DNA from: Tupaia tana
Lineage: Eukaryota; Chordata; Mammalia; Scandentia; Tupaiidae
Direction of reading: 5' to 3'
DNA length: 64,000 nucleotides
Assembly: GCA_026018925.1 (NCBI GenBank)
Contig: JAKSZU010000016.1
Coordinates: 4,384,940-4,448,939 of the forward strand
The notes under the pieces were generated by a model. That model was given only the letters and a program-made list of their open reading frames with translations, did no database searches and was not told the origin of the DNA. The translations under genes were made by a program, and so were the position numbers. Shown one piece after another: positions 42,366 to 53,025 of the stretch (position 1 is the stretch's first letter; each line of letters starts with the position of its first letter).

Positions 42366-43342
42366 CTTATTTCTTTCAGTGCTGCTGTTGGGCGTGTGCA
42401 TTCAGAGAACAAGGGAGAGAGGAGGAGAGAGAGAGAGGGGGGAGAGGGGGAGAGAGGGAGAGGGGGGAGGGGGAGGGGGAGGAGGAGAGAGAGAGGGGGG
42501 AGAGAGGGGGAGGGGGAGGGAGAGGGAGGGGAGAGAGGGAGGAGAGGGGGAGGGAGAGAGGGAGGAGGGAGGGGGGGGAGAGGGAGAGAGGGGAGAGGAG
42601 GGAGAGGGGGGAGAGGGAGAGGGGAGAGAGGAGAGAGGAGAGAGACAGGGAGAGAGGGGGGGGGAGGGGGAGAGGGGGAGGGGAGAGGGGGGAGAGGGGG
42701 AGGGGAGGGGAGGAGAGAGACAGGGGGAGAGGGAGAGAGAGGAGGAGAGAGAGGGGGGGAGAGGGAGAGAGGGAGAGAGGAGGGGAGAGAGGAGGGAGGA
42801 GGGAGAGGGGGAGGGGGAGAGGGGGAGGGAGAGAGGGGGGAGAGGGGGAGGGAGAGAGGAGGAGAGGGGGGGAGGGGAGAGAGGGAGAGAGGAGAGGAGG
42901 GGGGAGAGGGAGAGAGGGAGAGAGGAGAGAGAGGGGGGGAGAGGGAGAGGGGAGAGGGGAGAGGGGGAGGGGGAGAGGAGGAGAGAGAGAGGGGGGAGAG
43001 GGGGAGGGGGAGGGAGAGAGGAGGAGAGAGACAGGGGGAGAGGGAGAGAGGAGAGAGGAGAGAGAGGGGGGGAGAGGGAGAGGGAGAGAGGAGGAGAGAG
43101 AGGGAGAGAGGAGGGGAGAGAGAGGGGGCAAAGGGGAGGGGGGGGAGGGAGAGGGGGAGGAAAGTGTCGATCTATCAACAACAGGGATGGCCCTGCTACA
43201 ATCCCTTCTCCTTTCTCCCCTGGGAGTTCTGGGAGGCATGCACTCGTGCCGGGTGTGAAGCATGCCCCTGTGTTCGGAACCCGGAGTGTGGGGCTGGCTG
43301 TGTGGGGTCCAGCGCCGTAACCACCATGGCACCAGCTGACCC
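42366..43342 (-). mobile_element. SINE with giant internal GA expansion
   Basis: The left end has 'ctgttgggcgtgtgcattca' (tail side). After the purine tract, 'acagggatggccctgctaca', 'atcccttctcctttctcccc' and the head 'cggaacccggagtgtggggc' to 'accagctgaccc' follow. The GA tract normally 30-40 bp long is about 750 bp here. Confidence 0.82.
42411..43164. repeat. 754-bp near-pure purine tract
   Basis: Only G and A on the plus strand, apart from four C (42646, 42721, 43032, 43129). It is built from GAGAGG, GGGGAGA and GGAGGA words with many runs of 3-8 G, and no fixed period. Such sequence can form H-DNA or G-quadruplexes (established for mirror-repeat purine tracts). The very long frames on both strands (Gly/Glu/Arg-rich on plus, Ser/Pro/Leu-rich on minus) are compositional. 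Confidence 0.97.
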
Positions 43343-44544
43343 ACGGCCAGTTTCTCTGTTTCACATGTGAGATTTGGCGTATTGGTTCCTGGCGTGGGTG
43401 AGCCTTCACAGGAGTCCTCCAGACTGCCAGTTTTGGCACGGTGAGCTGGGGGCACCCTGGGCCGACCCTGCTTAACGTGCCGCTGGGACTCCTGCTTTGG
43501 TCTTGGGTGAAGTGCTTTTAGGGGCAGATCCGACATCAACTGGCCATCCCTTTTATTCTGCACCAGTTTGTTCATGCACACTTTCCGTGGCTTAGATAGC
43601 TAAATGTGTCATCCTTCAATGAAATGTTTGACGTGGACGGTTGAAGAAGCTTGTTTTCTAGTTCTGAGAATAGGTGACAACGTCTTGTGGAGATCCCCTG
43701 CAAGATTCTGAGATGTGATTGACCACTACGCATGGCCCCTGAGACGGCTCAGAAACGTGCTTTGTAGCTTTGACGTTTTTCACTAAACTTGGACAGTTTT
43801 TCTTTGTGGAAAGTACCATTTGGGTCCAACTTAGATAACTTCCTTTAACAGTATCACTACCCTCTGGAGGTTTTCGGTGCTGTCGTGCCGTCTTCAGTTC
43901 CCTGGGAGAAAAGAACAGTCGAGCGTTTCATGCCCATCGAGCGTCTGGTCTCGGTGTGAGCTGTGATTAATGGGAGCTGTGTGCGCGTTTCGCAGTTCAT
44001 TTCCCACCAGTGTGTGACTGTCGCTTTTTGGACAGCGCTGGTTAGCAGAAATTGCCCTCTTCTTAGCCTTTGTTTGCATAATCTGTTCTGGCTGACAGTC
44101 CTCCATCGGACTCGATTTCCTCGTTTCGGTCACACCCACTATAATTTATACAATGGGGGATTTCCAGGACAGCCAAGCCTTCCTTGTCACCGTCCCCCTT
44201 GCGCTGAGGAGCTTCACGGTGTGCCCTTGAGGAGCTGGCTGGGACTCCTCTAGCTCTGGCATTTTAGGTAGGAGTTGTTCGTAGGAATTTTGTTCTTCTT
44301 TGAATGAGTAACAGAGAAATTAATCCAGGCTTAGTGCTTCCAGGATTAAAGCATACTTACATGTTCACTGTAAGTCGAAGGTCCAGTGCCGGCGTGCCCC
44401 AACGAGTGAGTCATCATTAGGTGTCCCTCTGCAGGGAGCATGACGTGACCACGAGAGAGGAAGTTGGAGGTGAAACAGTCAGTCCCCCTCCTCACGTTCC
44501 CTCGCCTCTCTCCCTGCAGCCCTCATTTCTAGACTGCTCTTGTA
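43343..44544. other. Unique sequence
   Basis: About 1.2 kb. Nothing recognised. Confidence 0.4.
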
Positions 44545-44680
44545 GTTGGTCATGCGACGCAGTGAAAGGCTTTGGAGTGAGGCTCCCACACTTCCTTGCT
44601 GTGTTACCTGGAGAAATTACTTAAATATCCCGAACCTCTGTTAAATGGGAGGACATAATTCCTTCCTTCTTTCGGAATTA
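44545..44680 (+). mobile_element. MIR fossil
   Basis: 'ggctttggagtgaggctccc', 'ttccttgctgtgttacctgg' and 'agaaattacttaaatatccc', followed by 'gaacctctgttaaatgggag', follow the MIR core in order. Confidence 0.7.
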
Positions 44681-44842
44681 TTTCATTTTATTTATTACCA
44701 TTATTACTTTTTAATTCACTAGAGAGAAACAGAGAGAGTGAGAGGGAAAGTGAGAAAACAAGCCGCCAGCTCCGTCACTCGAACCTTGGTTGGCCATATG
44801 GGAGTCCAGAGCCTCAACCACCATGCCATCTGCTGGCTGGCC
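44681..44842 (-). mobile_element. Short-form tRNA SINE
   Basis: AT-rich tail, 'attcactagagagaaacaga', 'aagtgagaaaacaagccgcc', 'tcactcgaaccttggttggc' and head end 'gccatctgctggctggcc'. Shortest form, lacking the 'ctatag' element. Confidence 0.92.
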
Positions 44843-44864
44843 TCCTTCCTTCCTTCCTTTGTGT

Positions 44865-45105
44865 GTGTGTGTTTTTTACTTGCAAGAGCGTGCGTATGTC
44901 CTCCAGGAAGGGAGGGAGAAAGCACCGTAGCAGGATGTAGGCACACCACAGTCCTCTTTCCTCTAGTCCTCCTTCCTGTCAGGATTTCGAGCATGCGTGC
45001 ATGTACATGTGCCTGTTGTGTTTTTCAAGCTGCCAGAGTTGGAACTTGAACTGCAGTTGGCCATGCGGAAACCAGCTCCCTTAACAGCTGAGCTAGGGGT
45101 CTGCC
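44865..45105 (-). mobile_element. Old long-form tRNA SINE
   Basis: 'tgcaagagcgtgcgtatgtc', purine tract, 'gtcctccttcctgtcaggat', 'ggaacttgaactgcagttgg' and head end 'gctaggggtctgcc'. It lies head-to-tail with the preceding copy. Confidence 0.78.
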
Positions 45106-45725
45106 GCACACCACTTTTCTTGAAGAGATTTGTTAAGGGTTAATAAGAGTGTGTGCAATAGCATCTAGCAGGTGTGTTGAAATCGGCAGATGCTTCCAAA
45201 GAGTTGGTGAGATTTTAAAACTCTTTTTCGTTATGAGTTAATATCACTAAACCTGGTTTTTCCTATGTCAACGCATAGCCCTGTTGTGTGAGGTTTTGTT
45301 TAAGTGGCGTGTGGGGATAATTGTACCTTTGCCTAGCAGTTCGTAGTTTAGGCAGATACTGGATAATAGAATAAAAACACTGCATGCTCACAAAGGCATC
45401 AGAAACAGATGCATTTTAGGAGTAAAGATCAGAGGCTGCCCCTGGGAAAGGTGTTTTAGGAGATTACATTTCATACCTACAAGTGTCTGTCTCAAAGGCA
45501 GTTGTGCTATTTTACAGCAGCGTGGTGAAGGGCCTCCAGTGAGGGTCTTCCAGCCCAGGGCAAGCGAGGCATCATTTACTGGGTTGTTCACAGCTGTCGG
45601 GGAAACCTGTTCCTTGCAAGGTGAACTGGAACCGGAGTCTTGGTCATGGTCCTGCTTCAGTCCAGCTACCGTTCCATCACTTTCGATGTATTTAGCTTTA
45701 GTTGATGGGTCTCATCCTATTATTA
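45106..45725. other. Unique sequence
   Basis: Nothing recognised. Confidence 0.35.
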
Positions 45726-45802
45726 TTGGGTCATTGGAAAAGCCGTGACGTATTTTCGTGTTTTTCTATGCAAAAATGCATCGTGACTTTTCTGGTGACC
45801 AA
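45726..45802. mobile_element. 77-bp palindromic mariner-type MITE
   Basis: Inverted repeats of about 25 bp ('ggtcattggaaaagccgtga' against the complement of 'cgtgacttttctggtgacc'), flanked by TA at 45724-45725 and 45803-45804. Same family as 8221-8299 and better preserved. Confidence 0.82.
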
Positions 45803-45804
45803 TA

Positions 45805-46478
45805 GTTACTCAAATATGCTGTGTATTAAAAGGGGGAAGGTTATTTATTTCTACGAGCATTCCTGTTGATGAAATGTTTGCACGTGTGTAGTTTAAGTCA
45901 AGGGATTGTCAGATCTGACACCCTCTGCAACAGAATTTATGGAAGTTTGTAGAAGATAGAAAAAGGTCTGCCTGATTTTAGAACCAGTGACCTTAAGAAG
46001 TGCATATATGACATGAAGAAGATGGATGCTGCAACTAAAGATTCTTTGCTGGATAGTGTTTGCATATGCCCTGTGGAGCCATGTGGGTGCTGAGAAGTTA
46101 GGTAGTACACAGCATTGTCCTTGCTTTCAAGGGACTTGCCTGCTTTGGGAAGACGCAGGAGAGATGGAAGACGTTCCCGGCAGCAGGGGTCCGAAACAGC
46201 TCCTCTGACTTGGGCGAGTTTATCGGTGTGATGAACGGGTACTTTTATAGTCCTCAGTAACTTACTGCCCAGTAACATAAAAATTCCATATGCTGACGGA
46301 TCCGTGATGACTAGTTTTGTTTTTTTCACTTTATCATAAAAAGCACTTAAAATCTATTATCCAGGGAAAGCCACTTTGGAAAATCTTTATTATCCATGTG
46401 ACCGTTTTCATTTTGCAGGCATGTTATTGGTCTCAACAAGCATTGCTGTTTTCAGATATTTTAATAAATATCCCAGGG
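45805..46478. other. Unique sequence
   Basis: 'tgctttcaagggacttgcct' near 46121 resembles a motif of old L2/L3-type repeats, but the match is short. Nothing else recognised. Confidence 0.35.
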
Positions 46479-46729
46479 ATAGTTCAGCAGATGATGCGAT
46501 TAAGGTGCTGGCTCCCACGTGGCTGACCTGTGGTTCGAGTCCTGGACCTGGCATCTTGGAAAACACACCAGGCTTATATGTATGTGTGCTCAAAAGGAGA
46601 ATGGAAGAGAAGGGATTGTGCGGTGGCCGTCCCCCTGGGGGTAATTTTACACTAAACTTCTCTCCGTATCTTTCTCTGGTGAGTACATGTGCCCAGTGGC
46701 AAACTTTTCTTTTTTTTTTTTTTTTAAAG
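46479..46729 (+). mobile_element. tRNA SINE ending in poly-T
   Basis: Head 'atagttcagcagatgatgcg', B box 'ggttcgagtcctgg', short body, CT tract and 'tgcccagtggcaaac'. The expected A-tail is replaced by a T-run (about 46705-46724). Confidence 0.85.
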
Positions 46730-47980
46730 CATCCTAGATGAGAAATATTTGCTTCTTTTTGTTAAAAACGTGCTTTGTGTTTGGGACCTTTTCTCCCTCC
46801 CTGTCCCAACCCTGCACGGAGGGCGCTCCTGTGGCCCCTCTCCCCGGCTCACCCTTTCTGCCCGTCTCTCCCTCTCTCCATGGCTGCAGCTGCTTTTCTA
46901 GAGAGAGGGGAGGATTTGGTGCAGGAATCCACTTGGATTTTGTTAGCCAAATGTCTGAATTCACATAACCCTCTGCCACGCCCTGCGGAGTTGGCCTGCA
47001 GGGAGGATTTCCTTACTGGTAAATAACTATTTATTTTTATTCCCCAGTGATTTGAGAGGTAGCAGGTGGGGTACGAGCTCACTCGCATCTTTGCCAGGGC
47101 AGGCGTCACATTCTCTTAGTGTGATCGATGAGGTAGAGTCCTTTGGGATATTTGCCCGTTCCTTCGCCATTTCGGATGTCCCCCTTCCAGGACATCACCT
47201 GGGGTGGTCTGCACGGAGCACAGGGTAAAGCCAGTCAGTGTGTTCAGACACCCGGTACGGCACATGCTGGGTGTGTGGTTGGCACTTTAGCTGTTCCTTC
47301 AGCTTTGCCTGGAGTGCGTCTGCCAGCTCCCCCGAGGCCGTCCCAGCCCACCCGTGTGCCCTGGGGTCGTGGATGGTGTGTCGGTCAGCGTGGCTCTTCA
47401 TTTGGGGGTGTGAGAGGAGAGCCCACGTTTGTGCACGCTGCAGTCAGGATGGGCGTCCTCGGGACTCTGCGAGGACAGACCCTGAGGCTGCAGACACAGG
47501 GACAAGGGACCCACCAGGGAGGCGGTGGTGTCACCTGCTGCCCTGACTGACACAGCCTCTCACGATGGGGCATTTGGAAGAGTAAGAGTGGATGAAGAGG
47601 AGGAGAATTTCCACTGACGTGGAGCCCACGTCCGCGAGTGTTCGGGTAGTGGAGACAGTGGGTTTTGGCCGAGGTGTGCTCGGACAGACTCCGGCTCCGC
47701 TCGTGGGATCAGACCTCTATCTGTTACTGACTTAAGTCTTCCAGCTTCGGCTGTGTGGCGGATAAGCGCACCCTTCCGACTAAGGCCCGTTCTGCTGTAA
47801 CACGTCATGGCCTGGCGCTTGGGTTTGTGTGAACGTTTGTCACAAGGTCCTGTGGCATCGAGAGACAGTTGTGTCCCATGTAAGCAGTTACTCCTGATCA
47901 CGTAAGACGCATCGGAGTGACTGGCTGGCCTGCGTGTTTGTCAGCTCTGAGTTAGGTTCTGGGTTTCTTCCTGGTCTTCC
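46730..47980. other. GC-rich unique sequence
   Basis: About 1.25 kb. Frames of up to 135 residues overlap on both strands; no domain or exon signal. Confidence 0.4.
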
Positions 47981-48217
47981 TTTTTAAATTGTCAGAGCGC
48001 ATACGAGACAGAGAAGCAGAAAGAGGGGAAAAGGTATCCCCAGTGGGACGCGGTCACCAGGCCTCTTGGGCCAGGGCTAGAACCATACAGTGGGCCAGCC
48101 AGGACAGGGACGGTGTGGCGGGCTGGTCGGGACTGACCATGTGGCGGGCCGGCCGGGACAGGTACCGTGAGGTGGGCCATGTGGGATCCAGCGTCCTTGA
48201 CCACGGAGACAGGCCCC
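47981..48217 (-). mobile_element. Short-form SINE with internal duplication
   Basis: 'attgtcagagcgcatacgag', a GA tract and 'gggccagggctagaacca', then a small tandem repeat and the head end 'gtgggatccagcgtcctt'. Confidence 0.78.
48073..48178. repeat. Short tandem repeat, units about 33-37 bp
   Basis: Roughly three units around 'gtggcgggccggccgggaca' derived from the 'ggttggccatgtggg' part of the SINE head. Confidence 0.75.
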
Positions 48218-49069
48218 TCTCCGCCACATTTACTTATTTATTTCTGCAAGACTATGAGCTTTCGGTTTGGGTTTCCGGAGCGTGTGAGTGGCTCTACGGA
48301 ACGTCTACCAGAGGCGGTGCAAAGCCACGGGGCAAGCCTAGCCTGAGTCTGCCCTGCCTGCCGGGCTGGCGAGGCTGTGTGCGACACGCCGAGTGGAGCC
48401 AGGTGTCCTCAAGTTGTCCTCAGGAGGTCTCCGTGTGGGATGGGGAAGGTGCCGTCACACACGTCCTTACGGCCATGGGGGTGAGCTGGGCACAAGGCCA
48501 TTCCAGACTTACGGGCTCCCACAGCCGGATCCCTCCCGATGTAAGAGTCATTCTGTCAGAAACCACGGCCACAGTAGCGTTTGCCCGGCAGAGTGTCGGC
48601 ACCTTAGGGGAGCTGGCCTGGTGGGGCCAGCCCTCCCTCCCCAGGGCTCTCAGATCGGGGACGGGTCACTCTGCCCAGCGTCGTCCGCAGCAGAAGTTCC
48701 CGAGGTGCTCCGTGCCAGGCACTGGGCTGAGCCGGTTTAGCATCTCATACTCCGACGGGCGGGTGTGTTATCCTGGCTGTGCAGAGGAGGGGGTGGCCCT
48801 AGGAAGGTGAGGTCTCCCATGTCGCAGTGCTGAGCCCCGAGCCTGGACCCCGAGCCCGTGTGATGCCAGAGCCCAGGGCTCCTGTCCCAGAACTGCCGGG
48901 AATGGGGGCAGCGAGCCTGTGCCCTCCAGGAACATCCAGTGACTTTGAGGTGTGGGGTCACTTGGGAAACTTGGCTCAGAGGACGGCCCCTGCTCTGCTC
49001 CTCGCCTCTAAGCGCAAATCTGCTCGTTGTGTCTTCTGTACAGTTTCGTTTTCTAGGCGTTCAGGGTGT
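48218..49069. other. GC-rich unique sequence
   Basis: A 273-residue plus-strand frame starts inside the SINE and ends at 48810. That overlap and the absence of any domain argue against a gene. Confidence 0.4.
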
Positions 49070-49141
49070 GTGAGTGAGTGTGTGTGTGTGTGCCTGAGAG
49101 AGAGAGAGAGGGAGAGAGAGAGAGTTAGAGAAAGAGAGAGA
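49070..49141. repeat. (GT)n then (GA)n microsatellite
   Basis: 'gtgagtgagtgtgtgtgtgt' passes into 'gagagagagagagggagaga'. No SINE body is recognised around it. Confidence 0.9.
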
Positions 49142-49234
49142 ACGGAATCCCAGTGTTGGTATTCATACAAGTGTGCCTGCAGCTTTCTAGAACTGAAATT
49201 TTGAGGCCATTTTATTTTAAAAATAGTCACTCCT

Positions 49235-49362
49235 GGGGTCCAGCAGCTAGCATGATGATTAAGGTGCTGGGCTCCCATATGACTGATCATGGTTCAAGTC
49301 CTGGACCTGCAGGCTTGCTTTCTCACTTTCCCTCTCTCTCTCTCTCTCTGGTCAAATTAAAC
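49235..49362 (+). mobile_element. Short-form tRNA SINE
   Basis: Head 'ggggtccagcagctagcatg', B box 'ggttcaagtcctgg', CT tract and 'ctggtcaaatta' tail. Confidence 0.93.
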
Positions 49363-49401
49363 ATAAATAGATAGATAGATAGATAGAAGATAGATAGAAG
49401 G
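49363..49401. repeat. (GATA)n microsatellite at a SINE tail
   Basis: Seven or more ATAG units with one break, growing out of the A-rich tail of the preceding SINE. Confidence 0.93.
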
Positions 49402-49794
49402 AATAAATAGAATAATCAAAGAAAATAATCATTCCCTTCTGCTTTTGCTTGAAATGCCTGTCTTCACAAATTAAGATGTGTTAGCCTCTGTTCTGTATTC
49501 TGTGTTCCAGCCCACTCATTTTTCTCTTCCTCAACCCCAAATTGATTTTAATTCTGATAATGCGCCTCCATGTTTTTGTTTTCATGTTTAAAAAAATTTT
49601 ATGACTTTAGATTTATTTTGCCAAAGGTGACCCATCCCTCCCCCTCCCCCACATATAAAAACAAATACAAATCCTCATTTTAATCGTGACTGCATTGTGT
49701 TTATATGTTATTTACAAATGAGCTGACATTTTCTTTGTTAATTTCAACTACCTGGGGAAAATACTTATATCAAGAATAAATGTAACATCTCTTT
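49402..49794. other. AT-rich sequence
   Basis: Probably old LINE-derived by composition and position next to the L1 fragment. No alignment is possible by eye. Confidence 0.3.
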
Positions 49795-49985
49795 TACTTC
49801 AGCCTCCTTTTGTGTCACTTTTTAAAGTTCTATACATCATATACGTTTTATACGTTAAGTTTTTTCTAGGTATTTAACCTTTTGATGGCTATTATTAAAC
49901 TTTTTCTCATTATGTTTTCGTACTGGTTGTGGCTTATATATAGGGAATCAATTATTTTGCATTTCATTGTATTTTTTAAACAGTT
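49795..49985 (-). mobile_element. L1 ORF2 fragment, antisense
   Basis: 'ttttctaggtatttaacctt', 'ttgatggctattattaaact' and 'cttatatatagggaatcaat' follow the order seen in the antisense of L1 ORF2. No open frame remains. Confidence 0.5.
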
Positions 49986-50311
49986 AATTTGTTCCTTGAG
50001 AGAGAGATGCAGACAGTTACAGCCCCCGACAGGGTCCCCGCACTGCTCTGGCCTCGCCTCAGCTGGCCAGGCCCTGGGCCCTGGGTGCCTGGGGGTGCAG
50101 GAAGAGCTCTGGGCAGACAGGTGTCCCCCCACGAGTGTGTGCCCCGCAGAATGTCGCATTTTACTGCATGCCACCACCTGGGCCCCTTACGTTACTTTTA
50201 TTACCTTCATTTTATAATCCCCAAAGTAAGAATTCTCTTACTTTATAATAATTCAAGTTATTCTCTTGGGTTTTCCAGGTGTTTAGTTTTAAAAGATAAC
50301 TGAACTATTTT
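49986..50311. other. Sequence with a possible decayed SINE
   Basis: 'ccttgagagagagatgcaga' followed by GC-rich sequence and 'gccaccacctgggcccct' could be a very diverged minus-strand SINE. The middle is not alignable. Confidence 0.3.
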
Positions 50312-50545
50312 TAAATTTCTCGTGGGCTTGTGTGCTCGCCAGAGGGAGAGCAGAGAGAGAGAGAGAGCCTGTTAGAGGCTTGACCGTGCCATGATTCCTC
50401 CATTTCCTCGCCCCTCAGGGTTTTGTGCCAGAAGCTCACACGCCCCGTGAGCTTTTTATGCCGTCAGGGATGGGACTTCACGGTCGGCCGTGCAGCCCCA
50501 GCTCCGGTGCCCAGCACTTCAACACTGTGCCATGGGCCAGCCTGG
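50312..50545 (-). mobile_element. Old long-form tRNA SINE
   Basis: 'tttctcgtgggcttgtgtgc', GA tract, 'gattcctccatttcctcgcc', 'gggacttcacggtcggccgt' and head end 'catgggccagcc'. Confidence 0.72.
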
Positions 50546-51520
50546 CACACAGTTTTATTATCTGCAGGGAGGGCTACCTTGGCCTCCGTGTGTTCATAGC
50601 AGACATGAGCTGCTCAGCCGCTCTGTGGAGCCGCGCCGGCCTGCGTTTCCCGAGAGGGGTAAGTGGTGGTGGTGGTCGGGCACCAGTCACGCACGTGCTC
50701 AGTCACATAGTACTGTTGGTGTCAGGACATCAAAGTCCACCCTAAATAAGGTCGTGTGACTGCTAGATTGCTCCTTTTGAGGACATAAAGAGAAAATGAA
50801 TGAAAAGCAGAAGTACATGGAGAAGAGGGCATTTGAAAAGGAAATAAAAACCCAAGGGGAGAAAAATCAGGGTGAGGCCAGGTGGGGGCCTGCACTTCCT
50901 GCTGTAGCGTGCCCACTCACAGCGCTGTGAGGGTGTGTGCGTGCGGGTGGTGTCTAGACAAGGGATCTCCATGTCGTGAGCTCCTACCTCTGTTTCCCAA
51001 GTAGCTGGCACTACAGCAGGTAGGGTGGGATGAGGGTTAAACCCAGGCCTCCCCCGCGGGCCTGGCTGCAGAGCAGCAGCGTCCGGCCGTGCTCAGTAGT
51101 GTGGTAGGCAGAGGCCTGGGGCTACAGCTGGCAGGTGCAGTCAGGTGCGGAGGTGACCTTTCCTCCCGGACTGCCTGCAGCGTAGGGTGTTCTCTGTTAG
51201 CGTCTGTGCGTGTAAACACAGGAGCCTTCCCAGGACACAGTGCAGCGGGAGCCTGAATGTCACAAGTGTCACAGGTTGTCACTGGATTCTGTGACGCAGC
51301 CCCAGAGCCTTCATTGCTGCACACCCACATCTAGTGCCGGGCCTGCTCAGGCAGGGCTCAGGCACCTCAGGTCTCTGCGGTGGGTAAAGTTGCTGCTCTC
51401 GTGGTCCAGTGTGGGGCATGAGCTGCGTTTCTGCTGGTGGAGAGAGCAGTGGGAGGGAGAGGCCGCTCCTGGAAGGGTGGGAGCAGGTGCGTGAGCACAG
51501 AGTACAGGGCAAGGCTGCTG
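50546..51520. other. Mostly unique sequence
   Basis: Nothing recognised except the short 7SL/Alu-like match listed separately. Confidence 0.4.
50966..51018 (-). other. Short 7SL RNA-like match
   Basis: The minus strand reads 'tgtagtgccagctacttggg' then 'aaacagaggtaggag', close to the 7SL/Alu segment (tgtagtcccagctactcggg, aggctgaggc type). Only about 40 bp match, so it may be a 7SL-derived fossil or chance. Confidence 0.3.
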
Positions 51521-51765
51521 TTTCTTAAATGCCAGGGGGTGCCAGAGAGGGGAGAGACACTGAGAGAGAGCACCCGCCAACACTGTGTCCGGTCATGCCG
51601 CAGTCCCTCTCCTGCGTGTCTCTGACCTGTCACAATGTTGGGCACACATGCATGTACGCATGCACATGCTCTCAGCATGTCTTCCAAGCTGCCAGGGCTG
51701 GGACTGAACCGCAGCTAGTCCTGTGGGGCGCGGCTCCCTCAGTCACAAGGCTACGGGGCCGGCCC
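51521..51765 (-). mobile_element. Old long-form tRNA SINE
   Basis: 'gtgccagagaggggagagac', 'ccgcagtccctctcctgcgt', 'gctgggactgaaccgcagct' and head end 'ctacggggccggccc'. Confidence 0.75.
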
Positions 51766-52240
51766 TGTCCTTCTGAGGTGAGCAGTGTTTGGAGAGGAGA
51801 GAGCAGGGCTGGTCCAGCGCAGAGCTTTGTGGCTGTGCAGTCCCGAGGGGCTCTGCTGTCTGAGATGTGGGCTGCACCCCACCCTCCATCATCTGCATTT
51901 TCCAAGATGAGTGTGACGGCAGAGGGTTGTCGGAGGCGAGCTGTGCCTTACCTGCGCTCTGGAACTCTCCCTGCCCAGGCTGGCTTTGGCAGAGGGCTCC
52001 TTGGTTAGGAGCAGTTTCATGTGGTCATGCCCAGCTTCCAGGGAAGACTGGAATAGGGAGCACAAGATTTCAGTCCCCGTAGTGAAGACAGCTAGGGTCC
52101 AGGGGCCTAGGAGGGATGCCGGGTCGGCCGGGTGCAGTGCCTGCCACGCACCATCCTCCCAGAGCTGCTTTTGTAACTTGGGTTCTTTCAGTCGTGATAC
52201 TGTAAATGTGTTTCAGTGTCTTCCACAAGTGTGTGTGTGT
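51766..52240. other. Unique sequence
   Basis: Nothing recognised. Confidence 0.35.
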
Positions 52241-52491
52241 TTACTTATTTATTTTTGAGAGAGATTTTTTTCCTATAGGGTACATGCAATTGCTGGAGAG
52301 ACAGAGACAGAGAGAAAGCAAGAAATCACTCTGAGACTCTGCAGTCTCTTCTCCTCTGTTCTCCTGGGATTTTGGGTGCACATGCATGCATATGTGTCCG
52401 GCGTGAGTTTCAAGGTGCCAGGTTGGGGCTTGAACTGTGGTCTTCCCTGTGGGCATCCAGCACCTTAACCATCATGCTACCCACTGGCCCC
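52241..52491 (-). mobile_element. Long-form tRNA SINE lacking the palindrome
   Basis: 'tcctatagggtacatgcaat', GA tract, 'actctgagactctgcagtct' in place of the C/G palindrome, 'gggcttgaactgtggtcttc' and head end 'tacccactggcccc'. Confidence 0.9.
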
Positions 52492-52790
52492 GGGGTGTCT
52501 AAATCACTGTTGGTTGTGGGGCCTTGGGTTAAATGAACTCCTGTGAGGGAGCTTCACGGCATGCACGGACTACTGCAGCCCCTCTCTGGGTCTGAGGTGC
52601 AGGCAGCCGGGCTGGGTGGGGGAGATTCCTGGGTACGCAGAGTATTAGCAAGCAGCAGTGGAAAATGAGAACTTTCGCTCTTGGTCGAGATATGTACAGA
52701 GGGCAGTAGCTGCCCCTGCCATCAGGATTTGACTTTGTATCCATAGTTCCAGTTGTTTTGGTATTTTTCTTCTCCTCCTCTTCCTCCTCC
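52492..52790. other. Unique sequence
   Basis: Nothing recognised; it ends in a CT-rich stretch before the next SINE. Confidence 0.35.
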
Positions 52791-53025
52791 TTTTTTTTTT
52801 TTTTTTTTAAGGTTTTTGTGCTGGCCAGGGAGACAGAGAGAGAAAATAAGAAATCACCCCGCAAGCGTATGGTCACACTGCAGTCCTTTCTCCTCCATTC
52901 TTCTCTTGGGGTTTTGGCCACCCATGCACACGTGCCCGGTGTGATTTTCAAGCCCTGGGTCCAGGCCCAAACTGCGGTTGGCATGAGAAAGTCCATTGGT
53001 TAATTAGCACACCATCTGCTGACCG
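52791..53025 (-). mobile_element. Long-form tRNA SINE
   Basis: T-run, 'aaggtttttgtgctggccag' (lacking the 'ctatag' element), GA tract, 'ccaaactgcggttggcatga' and head end 'accatctgctgaccgg'. Confidence 0.87.

Noticed and set aside
42165..43581. Open frames of 313 to 401 codons on both strands
   Set aside because: They cover the purine tract and exist only because GA-only sequence cannot form stop codons in some phases on one strand, nor CT-only sequence on the other. The proteins are low-complexity and the frames also run through SINE sequence.
47989..48810. 273-codon plus-strand frame
   Set aside because: It begins within a SINE, spans the SINE-derived tandem repeat, and has no recognisable domain. 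Long chance frames are common in GC-rich DNA.
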